This document shows, in pieces, positions 7,907 through 17,448 of a stretch of DNA of 64,000 bases (positions are counted from its first letter, which is position 1; each line of letters starts with the position of its first letter). A program made the translations under genes and the position numbers. The stretch covers positions 930,001 through 994,000 of the forward strand of contig NZ_CP031165.1 in assembly GCF_003344865.1 (NCBI RefSeq), in the 5' to 3' direction. The notes beneath the pieces are model-generated. The model did not search any database and had not been told where the DNA came from. It worked only from the letters and a program-made list of their open reading frames with translations. Origin of the DNA: Euzebya pacifica (GTDB lineage: Bacteria > Actinomycetota > Nitriliruptoria > Euzebyales > Euzebyaceae).

Positions 7907-8062
7907 CGTGTGCACCGGCCGCCCCCTGCGGCTGGCCATGCCGCACGCCCTTCGGGCACGTGTGCGTTGGGCGGCCCCAGCAGGTGGTCATGTCACACGT
8001 GGCCCGGGGGTGTGTGCGTTGGGCGCCCGGACGGGCTGCCCAAGGCGCACGGTGTGCGGGCT
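7907..8062. repeat. Three imperfect 52-bp tandem repeats between guaB3 and tadC
   Basis: Three units of exactly 52 bp (7907-7958, 7959-8010, 8011-8062) fill the space between the convergent guaB3 and tadC genes. Units 1 and 2 agree at about 34 of 52 positions; units 2 and 3 share TGTGCGTTGGGCG near the start. Each contains GTGTGC near one end and GCAC- or CACAC-type complements further in, so each could fold into a hairpin. They may act together as a bidirectional terminator; no gene is seen here. Confidence 0.5.
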
Positions 8063-8078
8063 GGGTCACGAGACCCGG

Positions 8079-8984
8079 TCAGCGGCTGAAGGCGTCCATG
8101 ATCGAGAGGACGCCCGGGCCCATGATGATGATGAACAGCGCGGGGAAGATGCCGAAGATGAGGGGGAACAGCAGCTTCACCGGCGCCTTGCCGGCACGCT
8201 CGCGGGCCCTCGCCCGGCGGCGGCGACGCATCTCGCGGGCCTGGACCTGCAGCGTCTTGGAGATCGGGGTGCCCAGCTGCTCGGCCTGGAGCAGCGCCAG
8301 GGCGAAGGACTTCAGGTCCTCCGAGTCGTTGCGGTCGATCAGCCCCTGCAGCGCGGCCTGACGGCTGACGCCGAGCTGCTGCTCCTTGAGGAACCGGTCG
8401 AGCTCGGCGCCGAGGGGGCCGGGCAGCTCACCGGCGACCTCGGCCACGCCCTGCTCGAGTCCGAGGCCCGCCTGGGCGGTCAGGGCCAGCAGGTCCAGCG
8501 TCTCGGGCATGCTGCGGGTGATCTGCTGCTGACGACGCTGGGCGGTGTTGAGCACCCAGAGGTCCGGCACCAGCCACGCGACCACGCCGGCACCCACGAT
8601 CGTGGCCAGCGCAACACCGACGGACAGGGCGAAGACGAGGCTGATCAGCAGCCCGACGACGAGCCCGGCGCCGATCGCGGCGACCTTCAGGGCCATGACC
8701 GCTTCGGGCGGCATGGTCAGGCCGGCGCGGTCAAGGCGGCCGCGCCAGCGGTTGTTCTCCTCCCGGCTCATCCGTCGGCGTCCGGGCAGCCGCCGGCTGA
8801 CGATCGTGCCGAGGCGGGCGCCGAGCCCGGGGTCCCGGTCGATGGTCGGCGTGGCGGCCACGGGACCACCGACACCGGCCCGGGTCAGCGCGGCCACGCC
8901 GCTGGTGGTGCGGCGGGACAGGCCCACCGCGACGAACGCAACCGACAGCCCGATGAGGACCGCCGCGAGGTATCCGACGACCAT
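8079..8984 (-). CDS. tadC: Tad pilus inner-membrane platform protein TadC
   Basis: A 301-residue type II secretion F-domain protein, last gene of the Tad (tight adherence) cluster. With TadB it forms the membrane platform on which the TadA ATPase acts to assemble Flp pili. It has an N-terminal membrane segment (MVVGYLAAVLIGLSVAFVAV), a pair of helices near 100-150, the conserved cytoplasmic block SMPETLDLLALTAQAGLGLEQG, LQAEQLGTPISKTL with a basic cluster REMRRRRRARARE, and a final membrane segment. The start at 8984 follows an AAGGAGGT at six bases; an upstream in-frame codon at 9053 lacks such support. A small hairpin lies between it and tadB. Confidence 0.9.
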   Translation of the reverse strand: MVVGYLAAVLIGLSVAFVAVGLSRRTTSGVAALTRAGVGGPVAATPTIDRDPGLGARLGTIVSRRLPGRRRMSREENNRWRGRLDRAGLTMPPEAVMALKVAAIGAGLVVGLLISLVFALSVGVALATIVGAGVVAWLVPDLWVLNTAQRRQQQITRSMPETLDLLALTAQAGLGLEQGVAEVAGELPGPLGAELDRFLKEQQLGVSRQAALQGLIDRNDSEDLKSFALALLQAEQLGTPISKTLQVQAREMRRRRRARARERAGKAPVKLLFPLIFGIFPALFIIIMGPGVLSIMDAFSR

Positions 8985-9001
8985 CCCTAGACCTCCTTCT
9001 T

Positions 9002-9020
9002 TCCGGGGCTCCGCCCCGGA
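9002..9020. repeat. GGGGCTCCGCCCC hairpin between tadB and tadC
   Basis: TCCGGGGC (9002-9009) pairs perfectly with GCCCCGGA (9013-9020) around a TCC loop. It lies in the 91-bp tadB-tadC space and resembles the hairpin at 19056-19074 read on the other strand, so it may be a dispersed small palindrome or an intercistronic stabiliser. Confidence 0.5.
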
Positions 9021-9075
9021 CCCGCGAGTGCGATGACCACAGGTCCCTCCCACGAGTGGGTCCCTCCCATGGACA

Positions 9076-10050
9076 TCACACCTCCACCTTGATGATCCCG
9101 CGGATCAGGAACCACGCCAGGCCCATGGAGCCGAGGGCGCCGATGATCATCACGCGGCCGAGCGGGTTGGTCAGCATGGGCTGCAGGTACGTGGCGTTGG
9201 TCGACAGCACGCCGGCGAGGACCACGAACGGCAGCGCCATCAGGATGATCGCGGAGATCTTGCCCTCGGCGGTGAGCGCGCGGACCTCGCGGCGGATCTC
9301 CATGCGGTCGTGCATGAACTCCGCCAGCACGTCGAGGATCTCGGCGAGCTTGCCGCCGGTGCGGCGCTGGATCAGCATCGCGCGGACCGCCCAGCGGAGG
9401 TCCGTGGAGCCGACTCGCTCGCCCATCGCCAGCAGCGCGTCGTCGAGCGGTCGGCCGACGCGGGTGTCGGCCAGCACGCGGGCGAACTCACCGGCCAGGG
9501 GCGCCGACCCGTGGTTGGCGTACCCCTCGAGCGCCTGCTGCAGGGAGTGGCCCGACCGCATCGCCGAGCCCATCTGGCCCAGGGCCTCCGGCAGCTGCTC
9601 GTCGCAGCGGGAGGAGTAGCGATCGGCCCGTCCCGACAGCAGCAGGTAGGTGGCGATCGGGGCAGCCACCGCGAACATGACGGCCACCAGCACCCCGTCG
9701 AGCACCCAGCCCAGCGCACCCGCCCCCACCGACAGGCCACCCAGCAGGAGGAGGAACTCCGTGGGGTTGAGAACCCATCCGGCGCGGGTCAGCTTGTCCG
9801 CGAGGCTGGCGTACAGGCCGGACCCCGAGCCGATGTCCTCCGCGGCGCGGACCAGCGCCGACCACGTGGCGGCAAGCGAGGGGTCGTGCTCGGTCCCGGC
9901 GTCGTCGGCGAGGACGCGGCGCAGCCGTTCGACCCCGCGGGCCCGGCGGTTCTGCCAGGACAGGAACAGCAGGACCACGCCGCCGGTCAGCAGCAGGCCG
10001 GCGCCGATGATCCCGACGAGCGAGGTGTCCTGAACGAAGGAGGCGTCCAT
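9076..10050 (-). CDS. tadB: Tad pilus inner-membrane platform protein TadB
   Basis: A 324-residue partner of TadC with one type II secretion F domain. An N-terminal helix (LVGIIGAGLLLTGGVVLLFL) is followed by a soluble basic part, two helices at about 100-140, the conserved LPEALGQMGSAMRSGHSLQQAL block, RTGGKLAEILD, and two C-terminal membrane helices. Transcribed from the minus strand, it begins two bases after the tadA stop with a GGAAGGG ten bases upstream, so translation is probably coupled to tadA. Confidence 0.9.
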   Translation of the reverse strand: MDASFVQDTSLVGIIGAGLLLTGGVVLLFLSWQNRRARGVERLRRVLADDAGTEHDPSLAATWSALVRAAEDIGSGSGLYASLADKLTRAGWVLNPTEFLLLLGGLSVGAGALGWVLDGVLVAVMFAVAAPIATYLLLSGRADRYSSRCDEQLPEALGQMGSAMRSGHSLQQALEGYANHGSAPLAGEFARVLADTRVGRPLDDALLAMGERVGSTDLRWAVRAMLIQRRTGGKLAEILDVLAEFMHDRMEIRREVRALTAEGKISAIILMALPFVVLAGVLSTNATYLQPMLTNPLGRVMIIGALGSMGLAWFLIRGIIKVEV

Positions 10051-10052
10051 GG

Positions 10053-11507
<1,455 letters not shown>

Positions 11508-11512
11508 GGCGG

Positions 11513-12859
11513 TCAGCTCCTCCTGAACAGGCCCGCACGACGGCGGCCGGTCGAGGGTGCGGCGTCCAGGCCCGGGACGATCGGGGCGAGGATGCTGTGC
11601 AGCAGGCGGGTGAACTCGTGGTCGGGCAGCGCGGCGGTCACCGGGAGCCCGTCGTTGAGGGCACGGGCGACGAGGGGCTCGAACGGCAGGATCCCGGCGA
11701 CCGGTCCCATGACCTGTTCGACGTCCCGGCCGGTGACGCCGCTGGCCGGGATCTCCTTGTTCAGCACGACCGACTGGCTGGTCGGCTCGACCCCGAGGCG
11801 TTCGAGGGTGTCGAGGTAGCTCCGCAGGTTCGCGATCGCGGGTACGTCGATCTGGGTGACGACGATGTGGTGGTCGGCACGGTCCAGCGCGGCCAGCGTC
11901 TTCTCGCCGAGGCCGGCGGGGCAGTCGAGGACGACGGCGTCGCAGCTGCGGCGCAGCGCACCGACGAGGGTCGTCACGTCCTCGCCGGTGATCGCGTCGC
12001 CGTGGACCGGGTCGGGTGGGGCGGCCAGCACCCCGAAGCCGGCGGGTGCGTCGACGAGGGCGTCGGGCACGTGCTCGGCGACCAGGCGGCGGTCGTAGCG
12101 GCGGCCGCTGTCGTCGAAGAGGCACTCGTAGGCCGACGCGGCCGGGCGCAGCTGGAGCGACCCGGCGACCTTGCCGAACTGGGAGTCGAGGTCGGCCAGG
12201 ACCACCCGGTCGCTGCCTGCCGACAGCAGGTGGGCCAGCACCATCGACATCATGGTCTTGCCGGCGCCGCCGGAGGGGCCGGTGACGACGTGCACGGGAG
12301 CCAGTCGTGGGGGCGGGGTGCCCTCGGCCCGACGGTTCATCGAGTCCTCGTGGACTCCACGTCGCTTGCGAACCAGCACCAGCGCCTGCCCGATGGCACG
12401 GGCGAGGGCGTCGTCGCCCAGCGGCAGGGTGACCAGCTCGTCGGGACGTGCCCGGACGAACGTGCTGAGGTCAGCGGGCTGGTGGTCGTTGATGGTGACG
12501 ACCAGGCCCATGTCGGGCCGGGCGGCACGGACGGCTGCGAGCATCTCCAGGGCAGGTGAGTCGGCGTGCTCGGGGCCGGCGACGATGACGTCCCACGGCT
12601 CGCGGTCGACGGCCTGCTGCAGGGCAGCGGTGTCACGAAGGTGCGCGACGGACACCCCGGGGATGGCGAGGGGGGCGAGCAGCTCGTCGCTGGCAGCGAC
12701 GAGGAGGACTCGTGCGCCGGAGAGGTCGGCTGGCTGCGCCACCGCGGTCGGGCGGGTGGGGGCGGCCGCCGGGGGCGGCGGCGCGACACCGGCACCGGGC
12801 GGGGGCGGCGGAGGTGGGCTGGCGGCGCCCGGCGGAGGAGGTGGCTGGAGGCGCAACAT
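11513..12859 (-). CDS. tadZ: TadZ/CpaE-like pilus assembly ATPase
   Basis: A 448-residue MinD/ParA-type ATPase with a receiver-like N-terminal domain, the usual form of TadZ/CpaE, which positions the Tad machinery at a cell pole. Residues 1-40 are a Pro/Gly/Ala tail. About 45-160 form a response-regulator fold (VLLVAASDE at the start, VIVAGPEH in the middle). The ATPase domain begins with a deviant Walker A (GPSGGAGKT), has VVLADLDSQFGKV, and DAVVLDCPAGLGE as the Walker B region. The start codon directly abuts the cpaB stop, and tadA follows five bases after its own stop. Confidence 0.9.
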   Translation of the reverse strand: MLRLQPPPPPGAASPPPPPPPGAGVAPPPPAAAPTRPTAVAQPADLSGARVLLVAASDELLAPLAIPGVSVAHLRDTAALQQAVDREPWDVIVAGPEHADSPALEMLAAVRAARPDMGLVVTINDHQPADLSTFVRARPDELVTLPLGDDALARAIGQALVLVRKRRGVHEDSMNRRAEGTPPPRLAPVHVVTGPSGGAGKTMMSMVLAHLLSAGSDRVVLADLDSQFGKVAGSLQLRPAASAYECLFDDSGRRYDRRLVAEHVPDALVDAPAGFGVLAAPPDPVHGDAITGEDVTTLVGALRRSCDAVVLDCPAGLGEKTLAALDRADHHIVVTQIDVPAIANLRSYLDTLERLGVEPTSQSVVLNKEIPASGVTGRDVEQVMGPVAGILPFEPLVARALNDGLPVTAALPDHEFTRLLHSILAPIVPGLDAAPSTGRRRAGLFRRS

Positions 12860-13735
12860 CTACTCCCCACCGTCCGTGCTCGTGGGGACGTCGGCGCTGG
12901 TGTTCCGCCTGGCCAGCTCGTCGGCCTCGGCCGCCTCGGTGGCGGCACGGTCGGCCTCCAGCTGCGTGCGGGCCTCGCTGATCGACTGGGTGATGGCCGC
13001 GGGGTCGAGGTCCTCGAAGGTGAACCGTTCGCTTGTCGGGGCCGGGTCGTCGGCGTTGGCCAGGGAGAACCAGAGGGAGCCGTTCTGCTCGGCGAACACC
13101 AGCGTGGGCACGTCCTCGGGCCGGACCTTGAGGAGGAAGACCATCCCGCCGGCGGCAGCCTGCTCGTTGACGGCGGTGGCCTCGCCGGTCAGCGTGCCGC
13201 GGGTGACGGCCAGCACCTCGGTGTGGGCCATGACGAGCTGGGTGAACGCCTCGCCGGCAACGGTCTGCCCGTCGGCGGTCGCCTGTGGCTTGGTGGTGGC
13301 GGTGTAGTAGAGGTTCAGCAGCGAACCGGTGGTGGCGTATCCCTCGACACCGGGCGCGGGGCTGGCCTCGACGCTCAGGACCTCCCATCCCTCCGGCACG
13401 ACCAGGCCGCCGGCCGCGGGCCCGACCGGGGCGAACTGGTCGGCGGTCAGGATCTCGCCCGGCCCGACGGGTCGCGAGACCTGCTGGCCGACGACGTCGT
13501 CGGGGCCGATCAGCGCACGGGCGGGGACCAGGTCGAGGGGCACGTCGCGCAGCACTGCGGCGGCAGCGACCTCCTCCGCCGGGGTTCCGGCGGCGATGCC
13601 GGCGTCGCTGGCCATCCAGACGGCGGCGGTCTCACCGGCCTTCTCGCCGGAGGAGCTGGTGACGAACAGGGCGAGCAGGACGGTCCCCGCGAGTCCGAGG
13701 AGGATGCCGACGAGGGCGAGCCGGTTGGCCTTCAT
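12860..13735 (-). CDS. cpaB: Flp pilus assembly protein CpaB/RcpC
   Basis: A 291-residue CpaB-type protein: an N-terminal membrane anchor (LALVGILLGLAGTVLLALFV) and an exported SAF/RcpC region. The SAF-like core shows VLRDVPLDLVPARALIGPDDVVGQ cut by the usual turns, then RPVGPGEILTADQF. In Gram-negative systems RcpC works with the secretin; with no secretin gene here, the protein presumably supports the pilus in the thick wall. The ATG at 13735 begins the membrane helix; an in-frame start 34 codons upstream adds no family sequence. The C-terminus is acidic and Ala-rich. It lies 53 bp after tadG and touches tadZ. Confidence 0.85.
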   Translation of the reverse strand: MKANRLALVGILLGLAGTVLLALFVTSSSGEKAGETAAVWMASDAGIAAGTPAEEVAAAAVLRDVPLDLVPARALIGPDDVVGQQVSRPVGPGEILTADQFAPVGPAAGGLVVPEGWEVLSVEASPAPGVEGYATTGSLLNLYYTATTKPQATADGQTVAGEAFTQLVMAHTEVLAVTRGTLTGEATAVNEQAAAGGMVFLLKVRPEDVPTLVFAEQNGSLWFSLANADDPAPTSERFTFEDLDPAAITQSISEARTQLEADRAATEAAEADELARRNTSADVPTSTDGGE

Positions 13736-13788
13736 GGTGGGATGTGCCTTTCGCGTGCGGAATGCGGTGGTGGAGGTGGAGGGCGGGG

Positions 13789-15414
13789 TCAGCTGCGCAG
13801 GACCGGCTGCGCGCAGGTGGGGGCGTCCAGCGCCCACACGTCGGCGCCGGCGACGGTCATGCCGAGCTGCGGGGCGATCTGGGTGACGATCGCGTGGTCC
13901 AGCGCGCCGATGGTGCTGTTGAGCGCGCCGACGAGTGGGCTGAGGAGCGGGGCGAGCAGGGCGCTGACCGGCAGGCCGGCGATCGTGACGTTGGTGCTGA
14001 CCGACAGGGGGGTGAGGCCGATGCTGCCGGGACCGCTCGAGTGGGGTGCGGTCATCCCGTCGGAGAAGGTTGTCGTGTCGACCGTCACGACGGTCGGGGG
14101 CGCGGTCGAGGGGGCGGTGCCGGCCACAACGGAGAGGTCGAGCAGCCGGATGTCCAGCAGCGGCACCACGGTCACCGAGACCTGCATGCTGGTGGCCAGG
14201 GACTGCCTCGCCACGCTCCGGTCGTGGACGCTGACGTCGAGGGACCCCGGCGGGTTGGCGGTGCAGTCGATGTCGATGATCTCGGCGCGGGCGGTGGCCA
14301 GGTCGAGGGTCATGGCGAAGCTGGGGTTGGCGACCACCAGGGGGAGGCCGGTCAGGGTGCCGCCGAGGGTCAGCTGCACCTGGGAGGTCTCGGCGACCGA
14401 GTCGTCACAGGCGAGCACCGGTCCCTGGGTCACCCGGAGGCTGGCGGACAGGCCGGCCACGCCGGGCACGGTGACGCCCAGGCCCGGGACGGCGATGGCG
14501 TTGGTGCCGTTGGCCACGAACGCCGCCCCGGTGACGAGGTCCAGCACGTTGACGTGGGCAGCCAGGGCTGCGGTGCCGGCCTGTCCCACGGCCAGCAGGT
14601 CGCCGAGGGCGATGGAGACCGACGACACCGAGGTGGTGACGATGCCGTCCAGCAGCGCGGCGTGGGCGGTGTCGCCCCCGTTGCGCAGCACGTCGGCGGT
14701 GGCGGCGTACAGGTCGCCGAGGGTGACGTCGGTGCCGGCCAGCTCCTGCGGGGTGCCGGCGCCCAGCTCGGCAGCGAGGTCGCCGAGGGTGATGGTGGCG
14801 TCGGCCAGGCCGGCGTAGCCGACGAGCGTCGTGTTGAGCGCGCCGCCCAGGATCGGGTCCAGCAGGGGCGAGGACGAGGAGTCCAGGCCGAGCGCGAACG
14901 AGCCGAGGCGGATGCAGGCCGAGCCGGGGGCGCCGGGGCGGAGGCCGTTGGCGGTGGCGACGGCGGATCGGGTGGCGGGGCCGCTGGCCGGGCCGCCGAA
15001 CCCGGCGGTGAAGGCGAAGGGGACGCGGCCGGCGATGGTCACGCGGACGGCGTCGGGGACCTCGCTGGTGGCGATGGAGGTGAAGGAGCCGTCGGCGGCC
15101 AGGCGGCCGGCCTCGACGTCGACCTGCTCGATCGCGCCGACGTTGTCGGTGTTGCGGTCCAGGCTCGCGTCCAGCGGGCCGCTGTGCCACAGGTTCTCGA
15201 CGTCGGTGCGGGTGCCGGAGTCCAGTCGGCGGGCGAGGTCGAGGGCGACGACGTCGGCGGTGCCCTGCAGGTCGCGGGCCAGGACGCGTTGCATGCCCAG
15301 GTCGACCGCGAAGGCCGCGGCGGCCAGCAACACGACGAGGAGGAGGGCGAAGATGGGAAGCACGGCACCCCGCTCGTCGGCGGGGTCCAGGCGGCGCCGG
15401 ATGACGGCGGTCAT
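13789..15414 (-). CDS. tadG: TadG-like pseudopilin-type membrane protein
   Basis: A 541-residue protein with the Tad-minor-pilin start: a short basic leader, the motif DERGAVLP, then one hydrophobic helix (IFALLLVVLLAAAAFAVDLG) and a long exported domain. This fits the TadG/TadE-like group (vWF-lacking form) of putative membrane-tethered adhesins or pilus-length factors. The exported part is Ser/Thr/Val-rich, low in charge, with few cysteines (about five), and no further domain is recognised. An AGGAGG-like GGAGGT lies eight bases before the ATG; tadE ends two bases upstream, so coupling is likely. Confidence 0.82.
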   Translation of the reverse strand: MTAVIRRRLDPADERGAVLPIFALLLVVLLAAAAFAVDLGMQRVLARDLQGTADVVALDLARRLDSGTRTDVENLWHSGPLDASLDRNTDNVGAIEQVDVEAGRLAADGSFTSIATSEVPDAVRVTIAGRVPFAFTAGFGGPASGPATRSAVATANGLRPGAPGSACIRLGSFALGLDSSSSPLLDPILGGALNTTLVGYAGLADATITLGDLAAELGAGTPQELAGTDVTLGDLYAATADVLRNGGDTAHAALLDGIVTTSVSSVSIALGDLLAVGQAGTAALAAHVNVLDLVTGAAFVANGTNAIAVPGLGVTVPGVAGLSASLRVTQGPVLACDDSVAETSQVQLTLGGTLTGLPLVVANPSFAMTLDLATARAEIIDIDCTANPPGSLDVSVHDRSVARQSLATSMQVSVTVVPLLDIRLLDLSVVAGTAPSTAPPTVVTVDTTTFSDGMTAPHSSGPGSIGLTPLSVSTNVTIAGLPVSALLAPLLSPLVGALNSTIGALDHAIVTQIAPQLGMTVAGADVWALDAPTCAQPVLRS

Positions 15415-15415
15415 G

Positions 15416-15847
15416 TCAGCTGACCTCCGCCGACGCCTCGTAGACCAGGTGGTCGGGCATGGGGACCAACGCCCCGACGGCCGGGATGAGGGGGAAGGCG
15501 CCGTAGTCGTAGTCGAGCTCGACGAACGCGCAGCCGTGCAGGCCGCAGGTGTCGTCGACGACGACGGTGCAGGTCATGCCGGGGCTGGCGCAGGTGACGC
15601 CGTAGCCGACGGCGCGGTCGACGGCGTCCAGCGCCCGGGCCTCGCGGTCGGCGTTGGGCAGCCCGGCCGGGGTGACGGCGGCGGCGCGTGCCCCCTCGGC
15701 GGCGGCCTGGCTGATCGCCTGGCGGAAGCTCAGCATGTAGCCGTAGGAGATGATCCCGAGGACCAGGACCATCAGCGGCACCAGGATCGCGGCGAACTCG
15801 ACCGTGGCGGCGCCGCGGTCATCATTCAGGCGAGTGGCGGGCTGCAT
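15416..15847 (-). CDS. tadE: TadE-like pseudopilin
   Basis: A 143-residue minor pseudopilin. The prepilin-like sequence DDRGAATVEFAAILVPLMV carries the conserved Glu five residues after the Gly cleavage point, followed by the TadE hydrophobic helix and an exported C-terminal domain of about 95 residues with four cysteines (SPGMTC, DDTCGLHGC) that may form disulfides. Such proteins are cut by the prepilin peptidase TadV/CpaA, which is not encoded in this window. It is transcribed after the pilin gene but separated from it by a strong hairpin. Confidence 0.87.
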   Translation of the reverse strand: MQPATRLNDDRGAATVEFAAILVPLMVLVLGIISYGYMLSFRQAISQAAAEGARAAAVTPAGLPNADREARALDAVDRAVGYGVTCASPGMTCTVVVDDTCGLHGCAFVELDYDYGAFPLIPAVGALVPMPDHLVYEASAEVS

Positions 15848-15933
15848 GGGGGGTGATCCTCGGAGTGATGGTGTGGGATTCTGACGATGGGTTCGGGGAG
15901 GTCGCGGTGGGTGACTTCGTCCCGGGATCGGCG

Positions 15934-15962
15934 CTGGCCGGGACCGTCGAGGTCCCGGCCAG
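15934..15962 (-). terminator. Hairpin terminator between flp pilin and tadE
   Basis: A perfect 12-bp stem, CTGGCCGGGACC with its complement, around a 5-nt GTCGA loop lies in the 171-bp gap after the pilin gene. Read on the minus strand it would stop most pilin transcripts while letting some continue into tadE and the machinery genes. No other feature is seen in this gap. Confidence 0.65.
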
Positions 15963-16018
15963 GCGAGGTTGGGACGGGCCGCGCGCTCGAGGCGATCGGG
16001 CGGCCCGTGTGGTCTGAC

Positions 16019-16234
16019 CTAGGGGCAGGTCGTGGTGCCCGTGGTGTTCGCCGCGATGCTGGTGCAGGTCTCGGTGAAGCTCTCGTTCAGCACGCCGCCA
16101 AGGGCGGCGACCGCCGCGATGATGACGACGGCGATGAGGGCGACCATCAGGCCGTACTCCACGGCCGTGGCGCCGCGCTCGTCCTTGATGCGCAGGGACA
16201 GCATGTGGGCGATGGTGGTGATGGTGGTGATCAT
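16019..16234 (-). CDS. flp: Flp/Fap-type major pilin
   Basis: A 71-residue type IVb pilin and first gene of the Tad cluster. The leader ends at DERG; the mature part would begin ATAVEYGLMVALIAVVIIA, with the invariant Glu-Tyr at positions 5-6 after the cleavage glycine and a continuous hydrophobic helix for polymerisation. The short C-terminal tail holds two cysteines (TETC and TTTC) that could close a loop. A GGGAGGA precedes the ATG by about nine bases. The gene diverges from a lipoprotein gene across about 110 bp that must hold both promoters. Confidence 0.92.
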   Translation of the reverse strand: MITTITTIAHMLSLRIKDERGATAVEYGLMVALIAVVIIAAVAALGGVLNESFTETCTSIAANTTGTTTCP

Positions 16235-16314
16235 GGCGGTGGGGTCCTCCCTGGACTCTTACTCTTGGTGACGGTGGGTTGCCTTTGCGTGACTTAACTA
16301 TCGGTGCGCATGCG

Positions 16315-16320
16315 TACGCT
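16315..16320 (+). promoter_or_regulatory. -10 element (TACGCT) of the metzincin-like lipoprotein gene
   Basis: TACGCT would place the transcript start near 16327, giving a 19-nt leader that contains GAGGG (16331-16335 region) seven bases before the ATG at 16346. This supports the later of the possible start codons. Confidence 0.4.
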
Positions 16321-16345
16321 CGGTATGGCGAAAGAGGGCTATTTC

Positions 16346-17350
16346 ATGGCATCAGGACGGACTAGTTCGCGGCACGGCGCACGGGTGTCCGTGGCGGCGA
16401 TGACGCTCTGTGCGCTGCTCGCGGCCGCGTGCGGACCCACGTCCACCCCGGTGGATCCGCCATCGACCGTGGCGGTGCCGGGCGCGCCCGAGGGCCCCGC
16501 CGACGAGCCGTCGGTCGACGGCGGCGACACCACCGCAGCCGCCCCGGCCGACGCCCCGCCCGAGCCAGCGCCGGCCACCCCAGCACCTGCGGACGCCGCA
16601 CCGGCCACCCCGACCGACGGTGCGCCGCCGCCAGCCGCCACCCCGACCGCGGACGCGGCCCCGCCGGCCCCGACGCCGATCGATGCGGACGGGCCGCTCG
16701 CCAGCGCCTGCCGGCCACTCCTCCAGCCCACCATCCCCGCTCGGGTGATCGAGGTGGACGCGCAGGCAGGGGCCGAGCTGTCCGGTGCGGTCCTCGAGCA
16801 CCTCGCCGGACAGCTCCGACAGGTTGCCGACACGCCCGGCGGCGTCACCGTCGACGCCTCCGGCCGCATCGATGGCGACGTGCGCGAGTGGACGCTGGGG
16901 GACATCCGTGCCGTCGAGGCCGCGTCCCGCTCGATCCCCCAGACCAGCGACACGGCGGTCGTGCACGTCGTGGCCCTGCGAGGTCAGCCCGACCAGTCCG
17001 ACCCCGGCATCGCCTCCTCCATCGGCATCGCGTTCGGGGCCACGTCGTTCGTGGTGTTCCCCGACCGGGTCGACGACCTTGCCCTCCTGCTCGGCGGCGC
17101 CGACGCCATCCTCCGCGCGGTCGTCGTGCACGAGCTCGGCCACCTCCTGTGCTTGGTCAACCTCTCCTATGACTCCGAGATCGACCACGAGGACCCCGAG
17201 CACCCCGGGCACAGCCGAGACGACACCTCGGTGATGTTCCACGCCATCGAGACCACGGCGATCGGCCAGCTCTTCCAGGGGGCGCCGCCGTCGACGTTCG
17301 GCGACGCCGACCTCGCCGACCTCGAGGGGCTGCGCACCGGCCGCTACTGA
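16346..17350 (+). CDS. Lipoprotein with a metzincin-like HELGH motif
   Basis: A 334-residue exported protein. The N-terminus is basic (many Arg up to residue 13) then hydrophobic, ending LCALLAAAC, an actinobacterial-type lipobox with Cys29. A Pro/Ala/Thr-rich spacer runs to about residue 120. The C-terminal half carries a zinc-protease motif, [14 protein letters not shown] at about 260-273, followed by an S-V-M that could be the Met-turn and the final [12 protein letters not shown] typical of matrixin-like folds. In true metzincins the motif is HExxHxxGxxH; here Gly is Cys and the third His is Asn, so catalytic activity is doubtful. Its position next to the pilin gene is divergent, so a shared function is only possible. 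Confidence 0.65.
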   Translation: MASGRTSSRHGARVSVAAMTLCALLAAACGPTSTPVDPPSTVAVPGAPEGPADEPSVDGGDTTAAAPADAPPEPAPATPAPADAAPATPTDGAPPPAATPTADAAPPAPTPIDADGPLASACRPLLQPTIPARVIEVDAQAGAELSGAVLEHLAGQLRQVADTPGGVTVDASGRIDGDVREWTLGDIRAVEAASRSIPQTSDTAVVHVVALRGQPDQSDPGIASSIGIAFGATSFVVFPDRVDDLALLLGGADAILRAVVVHELGHLLCLVNLSYDSEIDHEDPEHPGHSRDDTSVMFHAIETTAIGQLFQGAPPSTFGDADLADLEGLRTGRY

Positions 17351-17448
17351 CGCCGGTCGGCCAGTCCCGGGTGCGGGGCCGAGGGTGGTGGTCGCCCGAC
17401 ACAGCCCCGCGTTGGGCCGACCGTCACCCGCCTGCCACACTTGGGACC

